DNA of 36,203 bases from Anaerolineales bacterium (GTDB lineage: Bacteria > Chloroflexota > Anaerolineae > Anaerolineales > Villigracilaceae), in NCBI GenBank assembly GCA_016932715.1, contig JAFGCG010000117.1:1-36203 (forward strand), in the 5' to 3' direction. The notes under the pieces are model-generated. The model was not told where the DNA came from. It ran no database searches and saw only the letters and a program-made list of their open reading frames with translations. Below are positions 1 through 7,432 of this stretch, in pieces; position 1 is the first letter of the stretch, and each line of letters begins with the position of its first letter. Position numbers and translations under genes: made by a program.

Positions 1-111
1 GCAACCGGCGTCCTACCACTTTCTACCACTTTTTCCCACATTATACGACTTTCGACCAAAAAAGCAAGTAGATTGGTCTAATTTGCCCACTCCCTCTTCC
101 GTACTAATTCT
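1..111. other. Leading intergenic stretch
   Basis: This is AT-rich DNA before the first gene. It contains two near copies of taccacttt (about 14-32) followed by pyrimidine-rich sequence. I see no clear Shine-Dalgarno sequence and no convincing promoter; the upstream gene lies outside the window. Confidence 0.4.
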
Positions 112-1056
112 ATGACTAATCCTATCCTTTTTAACTTTCTTGAATCAACGCGCTGGCAGGACTACGCTTTGCTCGACAGCGGCGATGGGTTGAAGCTCGA
201 ACGCTTTGGCAAATATGTCTTTGTGCGGCCCGAGTCACAAGCTATGTGGAAGCCGTCGCTCACCCAGGAATGGAAGCAGGCACACGCGGTCTTTCAGCCA
301 ACGGGGGAAGAGAGCGGCGGACATTGGGATGTAAAAAAGAAGATAGAAGAAAGATGGGAGATGAAATACACCCTCACCCCCCGCTTCGACTACGCCTTCG
401 GCTCCGCTCAGCGCGAAGATACGCTAAAGTTTTGGGTGATGACGACTCCCGGGCGTCATCTGGGCGTATTCCCCGAAGTTGCCGCGCATTGGGATTGGCT
501 GAGTGAGTTAACTCACTACAGAGTGCACAGAGAACACAGAGGGACAAACGTTTTGAATTTGTTTGGATATACCGGGCTCGCAACGCTCGCGGCTGCCGCA
601 GCCGGAGCCAAAGTGACTCACGTCGACGCTTCCAAAAAGTCCGTGAGCTGGGCGCGTGACAACCAGGCATTATCCAATCTGACAGAGGCTCCCATCCGCT
701 GGATCGTGGACGACGCGCCGAAGTTCGTCCAGCGCGAGGCCCGCCGCGGGGTCAAGTACGATGGCATCATTCTCGACCCTCCCAAGTTCGGGCGCGGACC
801 CAAAGGCGAGGTCTGGGAAGTGTATAAGTCTTTACCTGATTTATTGTCTGCCTGCCGCGCCTGCCTGAGCAAAGATCCCCTGTTCGTGGTGACCACGGTC
901 TACGCGGTGCGCGCCTCCGCCATCCATGTGGCGCAGGCGCTGGAAGATATGATGGAGGGGATGGGTGGAAAAGTGGAAAGTGGAGAGTTGGTAACCCGCG
1001 AGCAAAGCGCGGGAAGGTTGCTTTCACAGGCAGTCTATGCAAGATGGGAAAAATAG
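112..1056 (+). CDS. Class I SAM-dependent methyltransferase (RlmI-like, Methyltrans_SAM family)
   Basis: Product of 314 aa. The SAM-binding motif I is VLNLFGYTGLATLAAAAAGA (about residues 146-165), followed by an acidic strand end in HVDASKKSV. The motif IV region reads DPPKFGRGPKGEVW, which is typical of the RlmI/RlmL-like methyltransferases that modify 23S rRNA. The N-terminal part (about residues 15-130) is a beta-rich region with FGKYVFVRPE. The protein is shorter than E. coli RlmI and I see no PUA domain, so the substrate is not established. Just before motif I the residues THYRVHREHRG are encoded by DNA resembling a dispersed repeat (516-545), which looks like an in-frame repeat insertion. 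The start is the first ATG of the frame; no good ribosome binding site is visible. Family is confident, substrate is not. Confidence 0.85.
   Translation: MTNPILFNFLESTRWQDYALLDSGDGLKLERFGKYVFVRPESQAMWKPSLTQEWKQAHAVFQPTGEESGGHWDVKKKIEERWEMKYTLTPRFDYAFGSAQREDTLKFWVMTTPGRHLGVFPEVAAHWDWLSELTHYRVHREHRGTNVLNLFGYTGLATLAAAAAGAKVTHVDASKKSVSWARDNQALSNLTEAPIRWIVDDAPKFVQREARRGVKYDGIILDPPKFGRGPKGEVWEVYKSLPDLLSACRACLSKDPLFVVTTVYAVRASAIHVAQALEDMMEGMGGKVESGELVTREQSAGRLLSQAVYARWEK
516..545. repeat. Small dispersed repeat inside the methyltransferase gene
   Basis: The string cacagagaacacagaggga is a purine-rich tandem unit of the same style as the cacaaaggacacgaagg repeats at 6829-6857, 7371-7432 and 36131-36198. 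It lies in frame between the N-terminal domain and the SAM-binding motif of the methyltransferase. Confidence 0.45.
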
Positions 1057-1141
1057 ACTACATTTTCGGCGCTCACATTTTTAACGAAAAAGCGCAGGTC
1101 CATAACACTCAGATTCATGAGGTTATTTTCAGATCAAAGAT

Positions 1142-2161
1142 TTACTTCAGCCATTGTACAACAAACCCTGACACATTAACTTTAAGTCGTTGCACAACTT
1201 CTCCATTTAAATCAAAGATAATAACTTGACTTGGTAGATTTCCTTTTGAATTGTACAGAAGGGCAGAAAACAAAGTGCCATTAGGATTCCAGACGGGATT
1301 CGTCACGTCATAACCGTCTTGATCAGTAATCTGCCGAAGGCCGCTGCCATCCATGTTAATTTGAAATATCTGAAAATTTCCATTCACTTTTCCATGAAAG
1401 AGCAATGCTTTATTATCAGGCGCGACCGATACCCATCCTACATTTAGGATATTGGATTGAGTTTGAGAATTGAAAACCAATCTTGTTTTTCTAGTTATGA
1501 GGTCAAGAATATAAACGTCATTTTTCTCATCGCCTCCATAGGAAGGGGTACGATTTAGGGTAAACGCGGCAGCTGAACCTTCATTATTCCAAGATTCAAA
1601 ACCCACGAAATCATACGGATTTAATATTCCTAATTCTTTTGAATTGGTTACAGCTCTAATGCTGCCATCCACTGTATTAACTAAGCAAATCTCACTGGTT
1701 GGGTGAGATGGTGTGGCACAGGTTAAAGCAATCATACTTCCATCCGGCGACCAAGCCATTCTCCCTCCTATGCTTCCAATCTGATTTTCGACTAATTCAT
1801 TTGTGCCGTTAGTATTGGTATCCACTATAGTCAACGAATTGTTGAGCAAATAGGCTAGTTTGTTTCCATCGGGGGAAAAAGCGATTAAAACCAAGGGTTC
1901 TTGGAAAGTCTCTATTCTAGAGATAGTATTCCTGATCGGATCGACAAAATACACTTCTTTCAGATCAGAGACAACAAACCGGCCATTTACGTTTTCAGAT
2001 GGCGTAAACTCCCTAGTAGCAGCAAGAGGGGAAACAGAGGTCGAAGAAATCGAAGTTGGATGTGATGTTGAAGATAAGGATTGAGTATTGTGAATTTTAC
2101 ATGAAGAAACAAACAGAATCCCAAGTGATAAGAGTAATATATTTTTCTTAGCAAAGATCAT
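1142..2161 (-). CDS. Beta-propeller lipoprotein with TolB/PD40-type repeats
   Basis: Product of 339 aa from the ATG at 2161. A lipoprotein signal is seen: charged start, hydrophobic LLLSLGILFVSSC, with the lipobox cysteine about residue 21, so it is probably anchored outside the cytoplasmic membrane. It is followed by a Ser/Thr-rich linker. The body carries repeats of the PD40/WD40-like type: FSPDGNKLAYL, WSPDGSMIALT, VAPDNKALLFHG, NMDGSGLRQITDQDG, WNPNGTLFSALL. These resemble the C-terminal propeller of TolB, but there is no Tol system here, so the partner is unknown. An in-frame ATG at 2188 exists, but it lies inside a perfect hairpin and upstream of the TATAAT box, so 2161 is preferred and the mRNA is probably leaderless. 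Base composition is more AT-rich than in the genes beyond 4500. Confidence 0.75.
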   Translation of the reverse strand: MIFAKKNILLLSLGILFVSSCKIHNTQSLSSTSHPTSISSTSVSPLAATREFTPSENVNGRFVVSDLKEVYFVDPIRNTISRIETFQEPLVLIAFSPDGNKLAYLLNNSLTIVDTNTNGTNELVENQIGSIGGRMAWSPDGSMIALTCATPSHPTSEICLVNTVDGSIRAVTNSKELGILNPYDFVGFESWNNEGSAAAFTLNRTPSYGGDEKNDVYILDLITRKTRLVFNSQTQSNILNVGWVSVAPDNKALLFHGKVNGNFQIFQINMDGSGLRQITDQDGYDVTNPVWNPNGTLFSALLYNSKGNLPSQVIIFDLNGEVVQRLKVNVSGFVVQWLK

Positions 2162-2167
2162 ACTTTT

Positions 2168-2173
2168 ATTATA
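2168..2173 (-). promoter_or_regulatory. -10 box (TATAAT) 6 nt before the lipoprotein start
   Basis: A perfect TATAAT on the minus strand ends 6 nt before the ATG at 2161, so transcription would start at or within a base or two of the start codon (leaderless mRNA). Confidence 0.6.
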
Positions 2174-2177
2174 AAGG

Positions 2178-2201
2178 ACATCCCTCATAATTGAGGGATG
2201 T
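2178..2201. promoter_or_regulatory. Perfect 10-bp inverted repeat upstream of the lipoprotein gene
   Basis: ACATCCCTCA and TGAGGGATGT are separated by TAAT. The element lies immediately upstream of the -10 box, across the spacer to the -35 region, where an operator would be expected. It could also be a terminator stem for the gene upstream at 2296-2805, but no U-run follows. Confidence 0.4.
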
Positions 2202-2295
2202 CTACTGGCATTCCAACAAGATCAGGTTGGGTGGCACCACAGGCGTTACATCGAACAATTTATCCTACGGCTTTAGGTGATTCGAACACCAGTAA

Positions 2296-2805
2296 TCAAG
2301 GACTTGTATCGTACTTCATATCGTCCCAGATTACTTTCAATCCTCCGCACCAATAGCCTGATACGCATTGATTGCTTAATCGTAATTCGCCGTAATCATT
2401 CGGCAAATAGTCGGAATAGCCAAGGTATGCCCATGTACCTTTATTGGTTGACTGGTTTACCGTTACATACCAATTATCTTTCACTCCACTACGGTAGGTA
2501 CGCCACCAGTACCTTGCAGCAGCCTCGCCATTATATGGTCGGTAAACATACCAATTGTAAATGTTCGCACGGGTATATGCCCAACGCCATGTCGCCGGAT
2601 TCACTGTATCTTGATACATGTACCTGCAAGCACTGCCACGGCAATCTGAAGTGGAAATAGTTGTTGGAGTTCCGGAACCCGAAAGCCAAGTCAGAGGGTT
2701 TTCAGTAATATAGTAGGGCCCAGCCGCACGGCCAATCAATGTAGTCAAAAGAGCCACCCCACAAGCAACCAAGAAAGAGATTATCATCTTCGAGAGCGAT
2801 TTCAT
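2296..2805 (-). CDS. Small secreted protein with a golvesin C-terminal-like domain
   Basis: Product of 169 aa from the ATG at 2805, chosen because AGGAG is well placed upstream and the first residues form a signal peptide (MKSLSKMIISFLVACGVALL). The mature part is rich in Trp and Tyr. Segments such as VTVNQSTNKGTWAYLG, followed by GELRLSNQC and IWDDMKYD, follow the pattern of golvesin C-terminal-like domains (V-x-V-N-Q ... W-x-x-LG ... V-x-L-s-n ... A-D-A-v-r). I know these domains from secreted bacterial enzymes and surface proteins. Three cysteines in the mature part (SDCRGSACRY and the pair around SNQCVSGYWC) could form disulfides. It lies 19 nt after the LolA-like gene, so the two are probably one transcript. 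Function is unknown and the domain call is from memory of the pattern. Confidence 0.6.
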   Translation of the reverse strand: MKSLSKMIISFLVACGVALLTTLIGRAAGPYYITENPLTWLSGSGTPTTISTSDCRGSACRYMYQDTVNPATWRWAYTRANIYNWYVYRPYNGEAAARYWWRTYRSGVKDNWYVTVNQSTNKGTWAYLGYSDYLPNDYGELRLSNQCVSGYWCGGLKVIWDDMKYDTSP

Positions 2806-2824
2806 GAGAGTTTCTCCTATTTTG

Positions 2825-3598
2825 TCATGGTTTGGTGAGGGTATAACCAGCAGGCACCATGAAAGTATTAGCATTAATCGAACTATCTACTTCCAATGAT
2901 GTAAACGCCATCTTCTCGGAAAGCTGTCCATTTTCCTTCTGCTCATATCTCAAAATCATTCCTGTGGCCTGATCGATCCATGCTGTTGTCTCTCCCGTTT
3001 TAGTTTTCAGCAAAACGACCCATGTATCTCTACCCAATACTTGCTCTTGTCCCGTCACCTGGTATGAGAGAGTAGAATTACCTTGAACGAACCATTCAGG
3101 ATAAATATACTCTTTTACAGGGGCAGGAATCAGTAACGAGAATGGATGATTGTATACGACATCTGTGCTGACCTCTGAAAGGTTTTTGGGCATAAGCACA
3201 AATTTCTTTGCAAAATCGGGAATGTTATTTTCAGTGTAACTTTTCTTTGTTTTATCAAGCTCGTAAATTTTCTGCCCATCACTAATCCAAAGGCCTTCGT
3301 TAAAACCCGGTTGATCTTTATTTATGATATTAATGTATGCAGAATAAGGCTGAGAAATCTGGAATTGGTTTATATAAGTTTGTGTACCTCCATTGGGCCC
3401 ATACCAAGTAACTTCAGCCTCGCCCTTGATTGTGCTCCAATGGGTATGGCTATTTAGGATTAAGGTGAGAACATTGTCTATCGAACCCGCAGCTCGGCCA
3501 GGTTGGATCGCCAGTTTCCCTGGTAAGCCAAGGACTGTAGCGACTACGCCAAGTAGAATCCCCGCAATAATTGATACTAGCCAATCTTGTTTCCTCAT
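2825..3598 (-). CDS. Exported LolA/RseB-like beta-sheet protein
   Basis: Product of 257 aa from the ATG at 3598, which has a strong Shine-Dalgarno sequence (GAAGGAGA) just upstream. The N-terminus has a signal anchor or signal peptide (WLVSIIAGILLGVVATVLGL). The rest looks like the LolA/RseB/MucB half-barrel family: LWISDGQKIYELDKTKKSY in the middle, and a C-terminal part with WVVLLKTKTGETTAWIDQATGMILRYE, which is the usual turn-rich end of these folds. In Gram-positive-like and Chloroflexota genomes such proteins often act as extracytoplasmic sensors or carriers, but no sigma factor or anti-sigma factor lies next to it. It is first in a two-gene unit with the golvesin-like protein, behind a good promoter at 3696-3724. 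Fold moderately sure, role unknown. Confidence 0.6.
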   Translation of the reverse strand: MRKQDWLVSIIAGILLGVVATVLGLPGKLAIQPGRAAGSIDNVLTLILNSHTHWSTIKGEAEVTWYGPNGGTQTYINQFQISQPYSAYINIINKDQPGFNEGLWISDGQKIYELDKTKKSYTENNIPDFAKKFVLMPKNLSEVSTDVVYNHPFSLLIPAPVKEYIYPEWFVQGNSTLSYQVTGQEQVLGRDTWVVLLKTKTGETTAWIDQATGMILRYEQKENGQLSEKMAFTSLEVDSSINANTFMVPAGYTLTKP

Positions 3599-3639
3599 TT
3601 TGTCTCCTTCTCTGTGTTTCATCATCTTCTAACTAAAAA

Positions 3640-3677
3640 ACTGGATTCAATGGGTTTGCCAATCATCACCTCCTTGT
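3640..3677 (-). promoter_or_regulatory. Near-perfect Shine-Dalgarno and possible leader peptide
   Basis: The leader of the 3598 gene contains AAGGAGGTGAT (complement at 3665-3675), the full complement of the usual 16S rRNA 3' end. It is followed at good spacing by TTG and a 9-codon frame (reading MANPLNPVF, then TAG). An ATG one base after the Shine-Dalgarno sequence opens a 14-codon frame instead. Such a strong ribosome site so far from the main start suggests a short leader peptide, but this may be chance. Confidence 0.25.
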
Positions 3678-3695
3678 AAAATATTTCACGAAGTG

Positions 3696-3724
3696 ATTAT
3701 GACACTTTCGATGTTATATTTCAA
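3696..3724 (-). promoter_or_regulatory. Sigma70-type promoter for the LolA-like/golvesin-like pair
   Basis: On the minus strand TTGAAA (3719-3724) is separated by exactly 17 nt from CATAAT (3696-3701). Each differs by one base from consensus. It overlaps the stop codon of the response-regulator gene and points to the gene starting at 3598. Confidence 0.6.
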
Positions 3725-4368
3725 TTACGGAAATCCGTACCTTTTTTCGCCCACCAGTGAACAGCCTCAGTTCGTGAACTTACCCCCAGTCTCTTATAAA
3801 TATTCTTTAAATGCTTTTCCACGGTATTGACTGAAATACCCAAAGTTGTAGCAATTGTACAATTGTCACACCCTCCAGCTAAAAGTATTAAGACCTCTCG
3901 TTCGCGGTCCGATAAGCTTTCCCACTTTATGGCCACCTCTTCTCTCCAACGCTGTGCCTCTTCAATTTGTTCTTTCTCATAAAGAATCTCTCCGCGGGCC
4001 GCGCGGCGAATAGCGTCGAGTAAATTACCCTTTTCCAGTGTTTTATCCAGATATCCTGCCGCGCCTGCATCCATCATATCTGCCAGGTAGGCAGCGCGGT
4101 GATGAGCGGTAAATACCAGGGTGATCGTTTCAGGGTAATTTTCTCGTACCCATTTTTCAAGTTCCACAGGAGACAAATTGGGCATTCTCAAATCTAACAG
4201 CAAAATCCGTGGACGCAGTTTTGCAACCAATGGTTTAATTTCATTTCCATCCTGCGCTTTGCCGACAATCTTAATATCTGGCGCCCTACTGAGAATGGAA
4301 CGAACTCCTTCAAGCGCCAAGGGATGGTCATCTGCTACAAAGACTGTGATGACTTTTGAGGGCTTCAT
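3721..4368 (-). CDS. NarL/FixJ-type response regulator (orphan)
   Basis: Product of 215 aa. The receiver domain covers about residues 7-125, with the acidic pair D13/D14, phospho-acceptor D59 (LLLDLRMP), T87 and K109. The LuxR-type helix-turn-helix is at about residues 150-210, with LSDREREVLILLAGG, then IATTLGISVNTVEKHLKNIYKRLGV. The family binds DNA as a dimer once phosphorylated. The ATG at 4368 is preferred because AGGAGG stands 8 nt upstream; an ATG two codons earlier and a 38-residue longer frame to 4488 are possible but less likely. No histidine kinase lies nearby. Its stop codon overlaps the promoter of the secreted-protein pair, so control of that pair is a natural guess, not shown. 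Confidence 0.85.
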   Translation of the reverse strand: MKPSKVITVFVADDHPLALEGVRSILSRAPDIKIVGKAQDGNEIKPLVAKLRPRILLLDLRMPNLSPVELEKWVRENYPETITLVFTAHHRAAYLADMMDAGAAGYLDKTLEKGNLLDAIRRAARGEILYEKEQIEEAQRWREEVAIKWESLSDREREVLILLAGGCDNCTIATTLGISVNTVEKHLKNIYKRLGVSSRTEAVHWWAKKGTDFRN

Positions 4369-4504
4369 AGACATTACCTCCTCTTTGCCGCAGGTCTCAC
4401 TATTTGCAAGACGTAGCCATTTTATTTTTCGTTCCACTTTCCTGTCAATCGACGCTTTGATTACGATTCCCCGCCGGGCAGCATTCAAGTAGGGGAAAGA
4501 CGAA

Positions 4505-6079
4505 TCAGGTCTTCTTCTTGTTTTTCGACATCAAAATATTCTCCAACTCCTTCAACCATTCCAGCGACTTTTCCCAGCGTTTGCGCGGGTAGACGGCAAA
4601 CAGCTTGTCGGGCCGATCCCACTTCGGGCCGGGCGGACCCGATTCGTCCTTCAGCAAACTTTTCACTCCCCACAAACCTTTATAGTGCACCCAGTCCGGC
4701 TCCGGAGACAAAAGGACCTGTTTCCACTCGCGTGACCGTGGATGGACTACCTTCCGGTCCGACATGACGCGTTTGAGATAGCTGCTTGACCTGCCTATCT
4801 TTTCGCTCCTGGGATTCCCTTTATATCCGATACGAAAGCCGTCACCTGTCGCAATTTCCATTGGCAGGCTTACCATGTAATGATCCCGTTCATCACGCAG
4901 TTTTTCAAAGCTCTCTTCCGTGAGTGCGGTCGCGGGGTGTGTGGTCAGTTCATGGAGCGCGATCTGGCGTTCCTTTTCGCTTGGGTTGAAGAGCATGAAC
5001 AGGAAGTGGATCAAGCCGTCCACCCAGTAAATGAAGCGCTGGAAAAGCCCCTCCTGGAACAGGCTGGCGGAACGGATCACCTCCGGGCGGCTGTAATTGG
5101 CGTGTGAACCGAGGGCTACATAAATCAGCGGATGCGTAGTCTCCTTCCCATCCTTGTCTTTCACACACTGCACATCCTGCCACAATTCCATCGCGCCGGT
5201 GCCGTGTTGGGAGAGCAGCAGCGAATAAGGTTCATGATTCTTCAAATAGACGGCCACCATCTCCCAGTCGCCTTCATGATGGTTGATCCCATTGGCGGCG
5301 AGTCGCCAGTCATTGAACGCATAAAAGAAGTGGTATTGCAGGCTTTTCCAGTCATTGCCTTCCACATCCTGCCAGCGCGCGACGCGTCCGTAGTAAACGG
5401 GTTGTGGCTCGTTCTCAAGGATCTCCGCATATTGGTAAAAGGCCTTGCGCGCCACCGTTTCGGTGGCGCGCGACAACATATCCATCACAACGCCCGGCGC
5501 CTCAGGGATGATATTGTCGAAAATGAACTTCATCGCCCGCACGGAAAGATAGAAGAGCGCGAACAAATAAATGGGCAGCAGGACCAGATATTCGATCTGC
5601 GCGCTGACAAAGGCGTGAGGCCTGAGGAAAAACAGGATCGGAGCAGCTTGCAGCAGAAAGAAGAAAAGCGCAGCCAAGGCCGCGGGAAAGAACCGCAAAC
5701 GGATGGGGGAAGCCTGGATAAAGATAATGAACGCCGCGATCAATGCCAGGAGGGCTGCCAGCTCCACTCCCCGCCAGCCAGAGATGAACCAGCCCGCGCC
5801 GCTCAGCAATGCCGATGAGATCCCCCACCATACCCAGACGTCGGAATCGATCAACGGCTCATTGACGAAACGCAGAAAGTACTCCCCGCTTTCCAGCTTG
5901 CCGAGGCGCGCCGCCAGCGGCTCATTGGGATGCGACAGCAAACCCACCACACCCTGGGGACCACTGGGGAAGATCGTGCACTTTTCCAGGTATGGCTCCA
6001 CAGCCATTGGGAAGAACCGTTCGCTCTTTGCAAAACGCAAAACAGGCTCGTATTTTTTCAGCAGTTCAGAATCATCCAT
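4505..6079 (-). CDS. Membrane protein with a Vps62-like domain
   Basis: Product of 524 aa. After a cytoplasmic N-terminus come about four hydrophobic segments (WWGISSALLSGAGWF, LAALLALIAAFIIFI, FPAALAALFFFLLQAAPILFF, YLVLLPIYLFALFYLSV; roughly residues 85-190). A soluble part follows with LQYHFFYAFNDW, NHHEGDWEMVAVYL and YVALGSHANYSRPE. The HEGDWE and GSHANY signatures are those I associate with the Vps62/DUF946 family, known in fungi and plants and scattered in bacteria. Biochemical role is not known to me. The ATG at 6079 is chosen because a TATAAT box ends 7 nt upstream; the frame itself is open to 6121. Confidence 0.6.
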   Translation of the reverse strand: MDDSELLKKYEPVLRFAKSERFFPMAVEPYLEKCTIFPSGPQGVVGLLSHPNEPLAARLGKLESGEYFLRFVNEPLIDSDVWVWWGISSALLSGAGWFISGWRGVELAALLALIAAFIIFIQASPIRLRFFPAALAALFFFLLQAAPILFFLRPHAFVSAQIEYLVLLPIYLFALFYLSVRAMKFIFDNIIPEAPGVVMDMLSRATETVARKAFYQYAEILENEPQPVYYGRVARWQDVEGNDWKSLQYHFFYAFNDWRLAANGINHHEGDWEMVAVYLKNHEPYSLLLSQHGTGAMELWQDVQCVKDKDGKETTHPLIYVALGSHANYSRPEVIRSASLFQEGLFQRFIYWVDGLIHFLFMLFNPSEKERQIALHELTTHPATALTEESFEKLRDERDHYMVSLPMEIATGDGFRIGYKGNPRSEKIGRSSSYLKRVMSDRKVVHPRSREWKQVLLSPEPDWVHYKGLWGVKSLLKDESGPPGPKWDRPDKLFAVYPRKRWEKSLEWLKELENILMSKNKKKT

Positions 6080-6086
6080 TAAATAA

Positions 6087-6092
6087 ATTATA
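6087..6092 (-). promoter_or_regulatory. -10 box (TATAAT) 7 nt before the Vps62-like gene
   Basis: TATAAT on the minus strand, followed by TTATTTA and then the ATG at 6079. Transcription would begin at the start codon. Confidence 0.55.
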
Positions 6093-6156
6093 AAACGAAT
6101 GGGCGGATGCTCTCCGCCCATTCTATCTATGTCGGAATAAACACGTTGAAGTCTCT

Positions 6157-6196
6157 TGCCGCGAATTACGCGAAGATTTCCGGGAAATTCGCGGCA
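6157..6196. repeat. Inverted repeat of the cgcgaatt family
   Basis: TGCCGCGAATT and AATTCGCGGCA form a perfect 11-bp stem around 18 nt. A third partial copy (gattcgcggc) follows to 6214. It lies downstream of ruvA and upstream of the Vps62-like gene. It could act as a terminator-like stem, but it looks more like a small dispersed repeat. Confidence 0.5.
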
Positions 6197-6239
6197 ATTC
6201 GAGAGATTCGCGGCTGAAAATCATGGCCGAAGAAGACAA

Positions 6240-6815
6240 CTATTGGAAGTATTGTAACGCCATTCTCAGGCGTTCTTCCGTATCTTCGGGAGCGTCCTTG
6301 GGCAGGGACTGGATGGCCGATTGCGCTTCGACGACCGAGTAGCCCAGCGCGGTCAAAGCCGCCAGGACTTCGCTGTCCCGATCCGTCATCGCAGCCACCG
6401 TTGCCAGCGTGTCCAGGGGCCTGAGTTTATCCTTCAGGTGCAGCGCCATTTTTTGGGCAGTCTTCTTCCCCACGCCTGGTACGCGGCTCAACACCTCCGC
6501 CTCATCGGCAAAGACCGCCCGCTGGACCGCGTCCAGGGTCATGGTGGAGAGTACAGACAAGGCCACCTTCGGTCCCACGCCGTCCACACCTAAGAGGACA
6601 TGGAACAGTTCACGCTCGGCTTGCGATTCGAAGCCATAGAGGGTCAGCGCGTCTTCCCGGACCACGAGATGGGTGTACAGCAAAATGACCTCGCCCGCCT
6701 TCATCCGTCCGCGCAGCGGCGCCGGGACAAAGACCCGCAATCCCACGCCACCGACTTCGAGAATGATGGCGTTTTCTTCGACCTGTGCAATTTCACCACG
6801 GAGAGTTGCTATCAT
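6240..6815 (-). CDS. ruvA: Holliday junction branch migration protein RuvA
   Basis: Product of 191 aa from the ATG at 6815 (MIATLRGEIAQVEENAIILE), the normal RuvA start and length; an upstream in-frame start at 6851 would add 12 unusual residues. Domain I is the OB fold (about 1-62, with EVGGVGLRVFVP and YTHLVVREDALTLYGF). Domain II has the two helix-hairpin-helix motifs (LLGVDGVGPKVALSVLS and LSRVPGVGKKTAQKMALHL). Domain III, which contacts RuvB, is the C-terminal helix bundle ending at MALQYF. RuvA tetramers bind four-way junctions and load the RuvB motor. It follows ruvC with 64 nt between; ruvB is not in this window. Confidence 0.95.
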   Translation of the reverse strand: MIATLRGEIAQVEENAIILEVGGVGLRVFVPAPLRGRMKAGEVILLYTHLVVREDALTLYGFESQAERELFHVLLGVDGVGPKVALSVLSTMTLDAVQRAVFADEAEVLSRVPGVGKKTAQKMALHLKDKLRPLDTLATVAAMTDRDSEVLAALTALGYSVVEAQSAIQSLPKDAPEDTEERLRMALQYFQ

Positions 6816-6828
6816 AAATTCATTTTTA

Positions 6829-6857
6829 CCACAAAGGACCCAAAGGTTCACAAAGGT
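6829..6857. repeat. Dispersed repeat of the cacaaagg family between ruvC and ruvA
   Basis: accacaaaggacccaaaggt followed by tcacaaagg: three near copies of cacaaagg, the same family as the copies at 7371-7432 and 36131-36198. Confidence 0.5.
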
Positions 6858-6879
6858 TTAAGACTTCAACGCTTTGTAG

Positions 6880-7362
6880 TTAATCATACCTCTTCGTATG
6901 CAAATGCGTGATCGCAATTGCCAGTGCATCGGCCGCGTCGTCGGGCTTGGGAATGGCATCGAGCTGCAGCAGCGCCCGCACCATTTCCTGGACCTGTTTT
7001 TTTTGCGCGCCCCCGTAACCGGCGACCGCCTGTTTGATTTCATTGGGAGTGTATTCGAATGCTTCGATCCCCGCTTGCTGCAAACACAACATGACCACGC
7101 CGCGCGCCTGTCCGACCGCGAGGGCGGTCGTCACATTTCGCGAGAAGAATAATTTTTCGACCGCGGCGATTTCAGGGTGATATTCATCGAGGAGGTCATG
7201 CAACTGGTCGTAAAGCATCACCAGTCGTGCCGGGGCGGTGACATCCCTGGGGGTCAGGATCACGCCATATTTAACGGCGACCAGGCTTCCGTCCGGCGCG
7301 AGGCGCACGAGTCCGTAGCCTGTCGTTGCAGTACCCGGATCGATCCCTAAGGCAAGTGTCAT
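6880..7362 (-). CDS. ruvC: Holliday junction endodeoxyribonuclease RuvC
   Basis: Product of 160 aa. It starts with the typical LALGIDPGTATTGYGLV. The four acidic residues of the active site are visible: D8, E69 (AAVEKLFFSRN), D142 and D145 (KPDDAADALAIA). The stretch QARGVVMLCLQQAG and the segment TPNEIKQAVAGYGGAQKKQV are also characteristic. RuvC resolves Holliday junctions by paired cuts in the RuvAB complex. It is slightly shorter than the E. coli protein but appears complete. It lies between yebC and ruvA, an order seen in many bacteria, and is probably cotranscribed with them. Confidence 0.95.
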   Translation of the reverse strand: MTLALGIDPGTATTGYGLVRLAPDGSLVAVKYGVILTPRDVTAPARLVMLYDQLHDLLDEYHPEIAAVEKLFFSRNVTTALAVGQARGVVMLCLQQAGIEAFEYTPNEIKQAVAGYGGAQKKQVQEMVRALLQLDAIPKPDDAADALAIAITHLHTKRYD

Positions 7363-7370
7363 GTTTTTAA

Positions 7371-7432
7371 CACAAAGGACACGAAGGGCACAAAGAAAAA
7401 ACCTTGGTGACCTTTGTGTCCTTCGTGTTTAA
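7371..7432. repeat. Long imperfect inverted repeat of the cacaaaggacacgaagg family
   Basis: The left arm aacacaaaggacacgaagg and the right arm ctttgtgtccttcgtgttt face each other around a 20-odd-nt centre. It fills the whole gap between yebC and ruvC and could form a stem in the yebC-ruvC transcript. Confidence 0.6.

Noticed and set aside
1044-1229. Small plus-strand frame after the methyltransferase
   Set aside because: No ribosome site, no conserved features, and it overlaps the lipoprotein gene on the other strand.
5132-5818. A 228-codon plus-strand frame opposite the Vps62-like gene
   Set aside because: Low-complexity, charged translation typical of an antisense shadow; the minus-strand protein has clear domain motifs.
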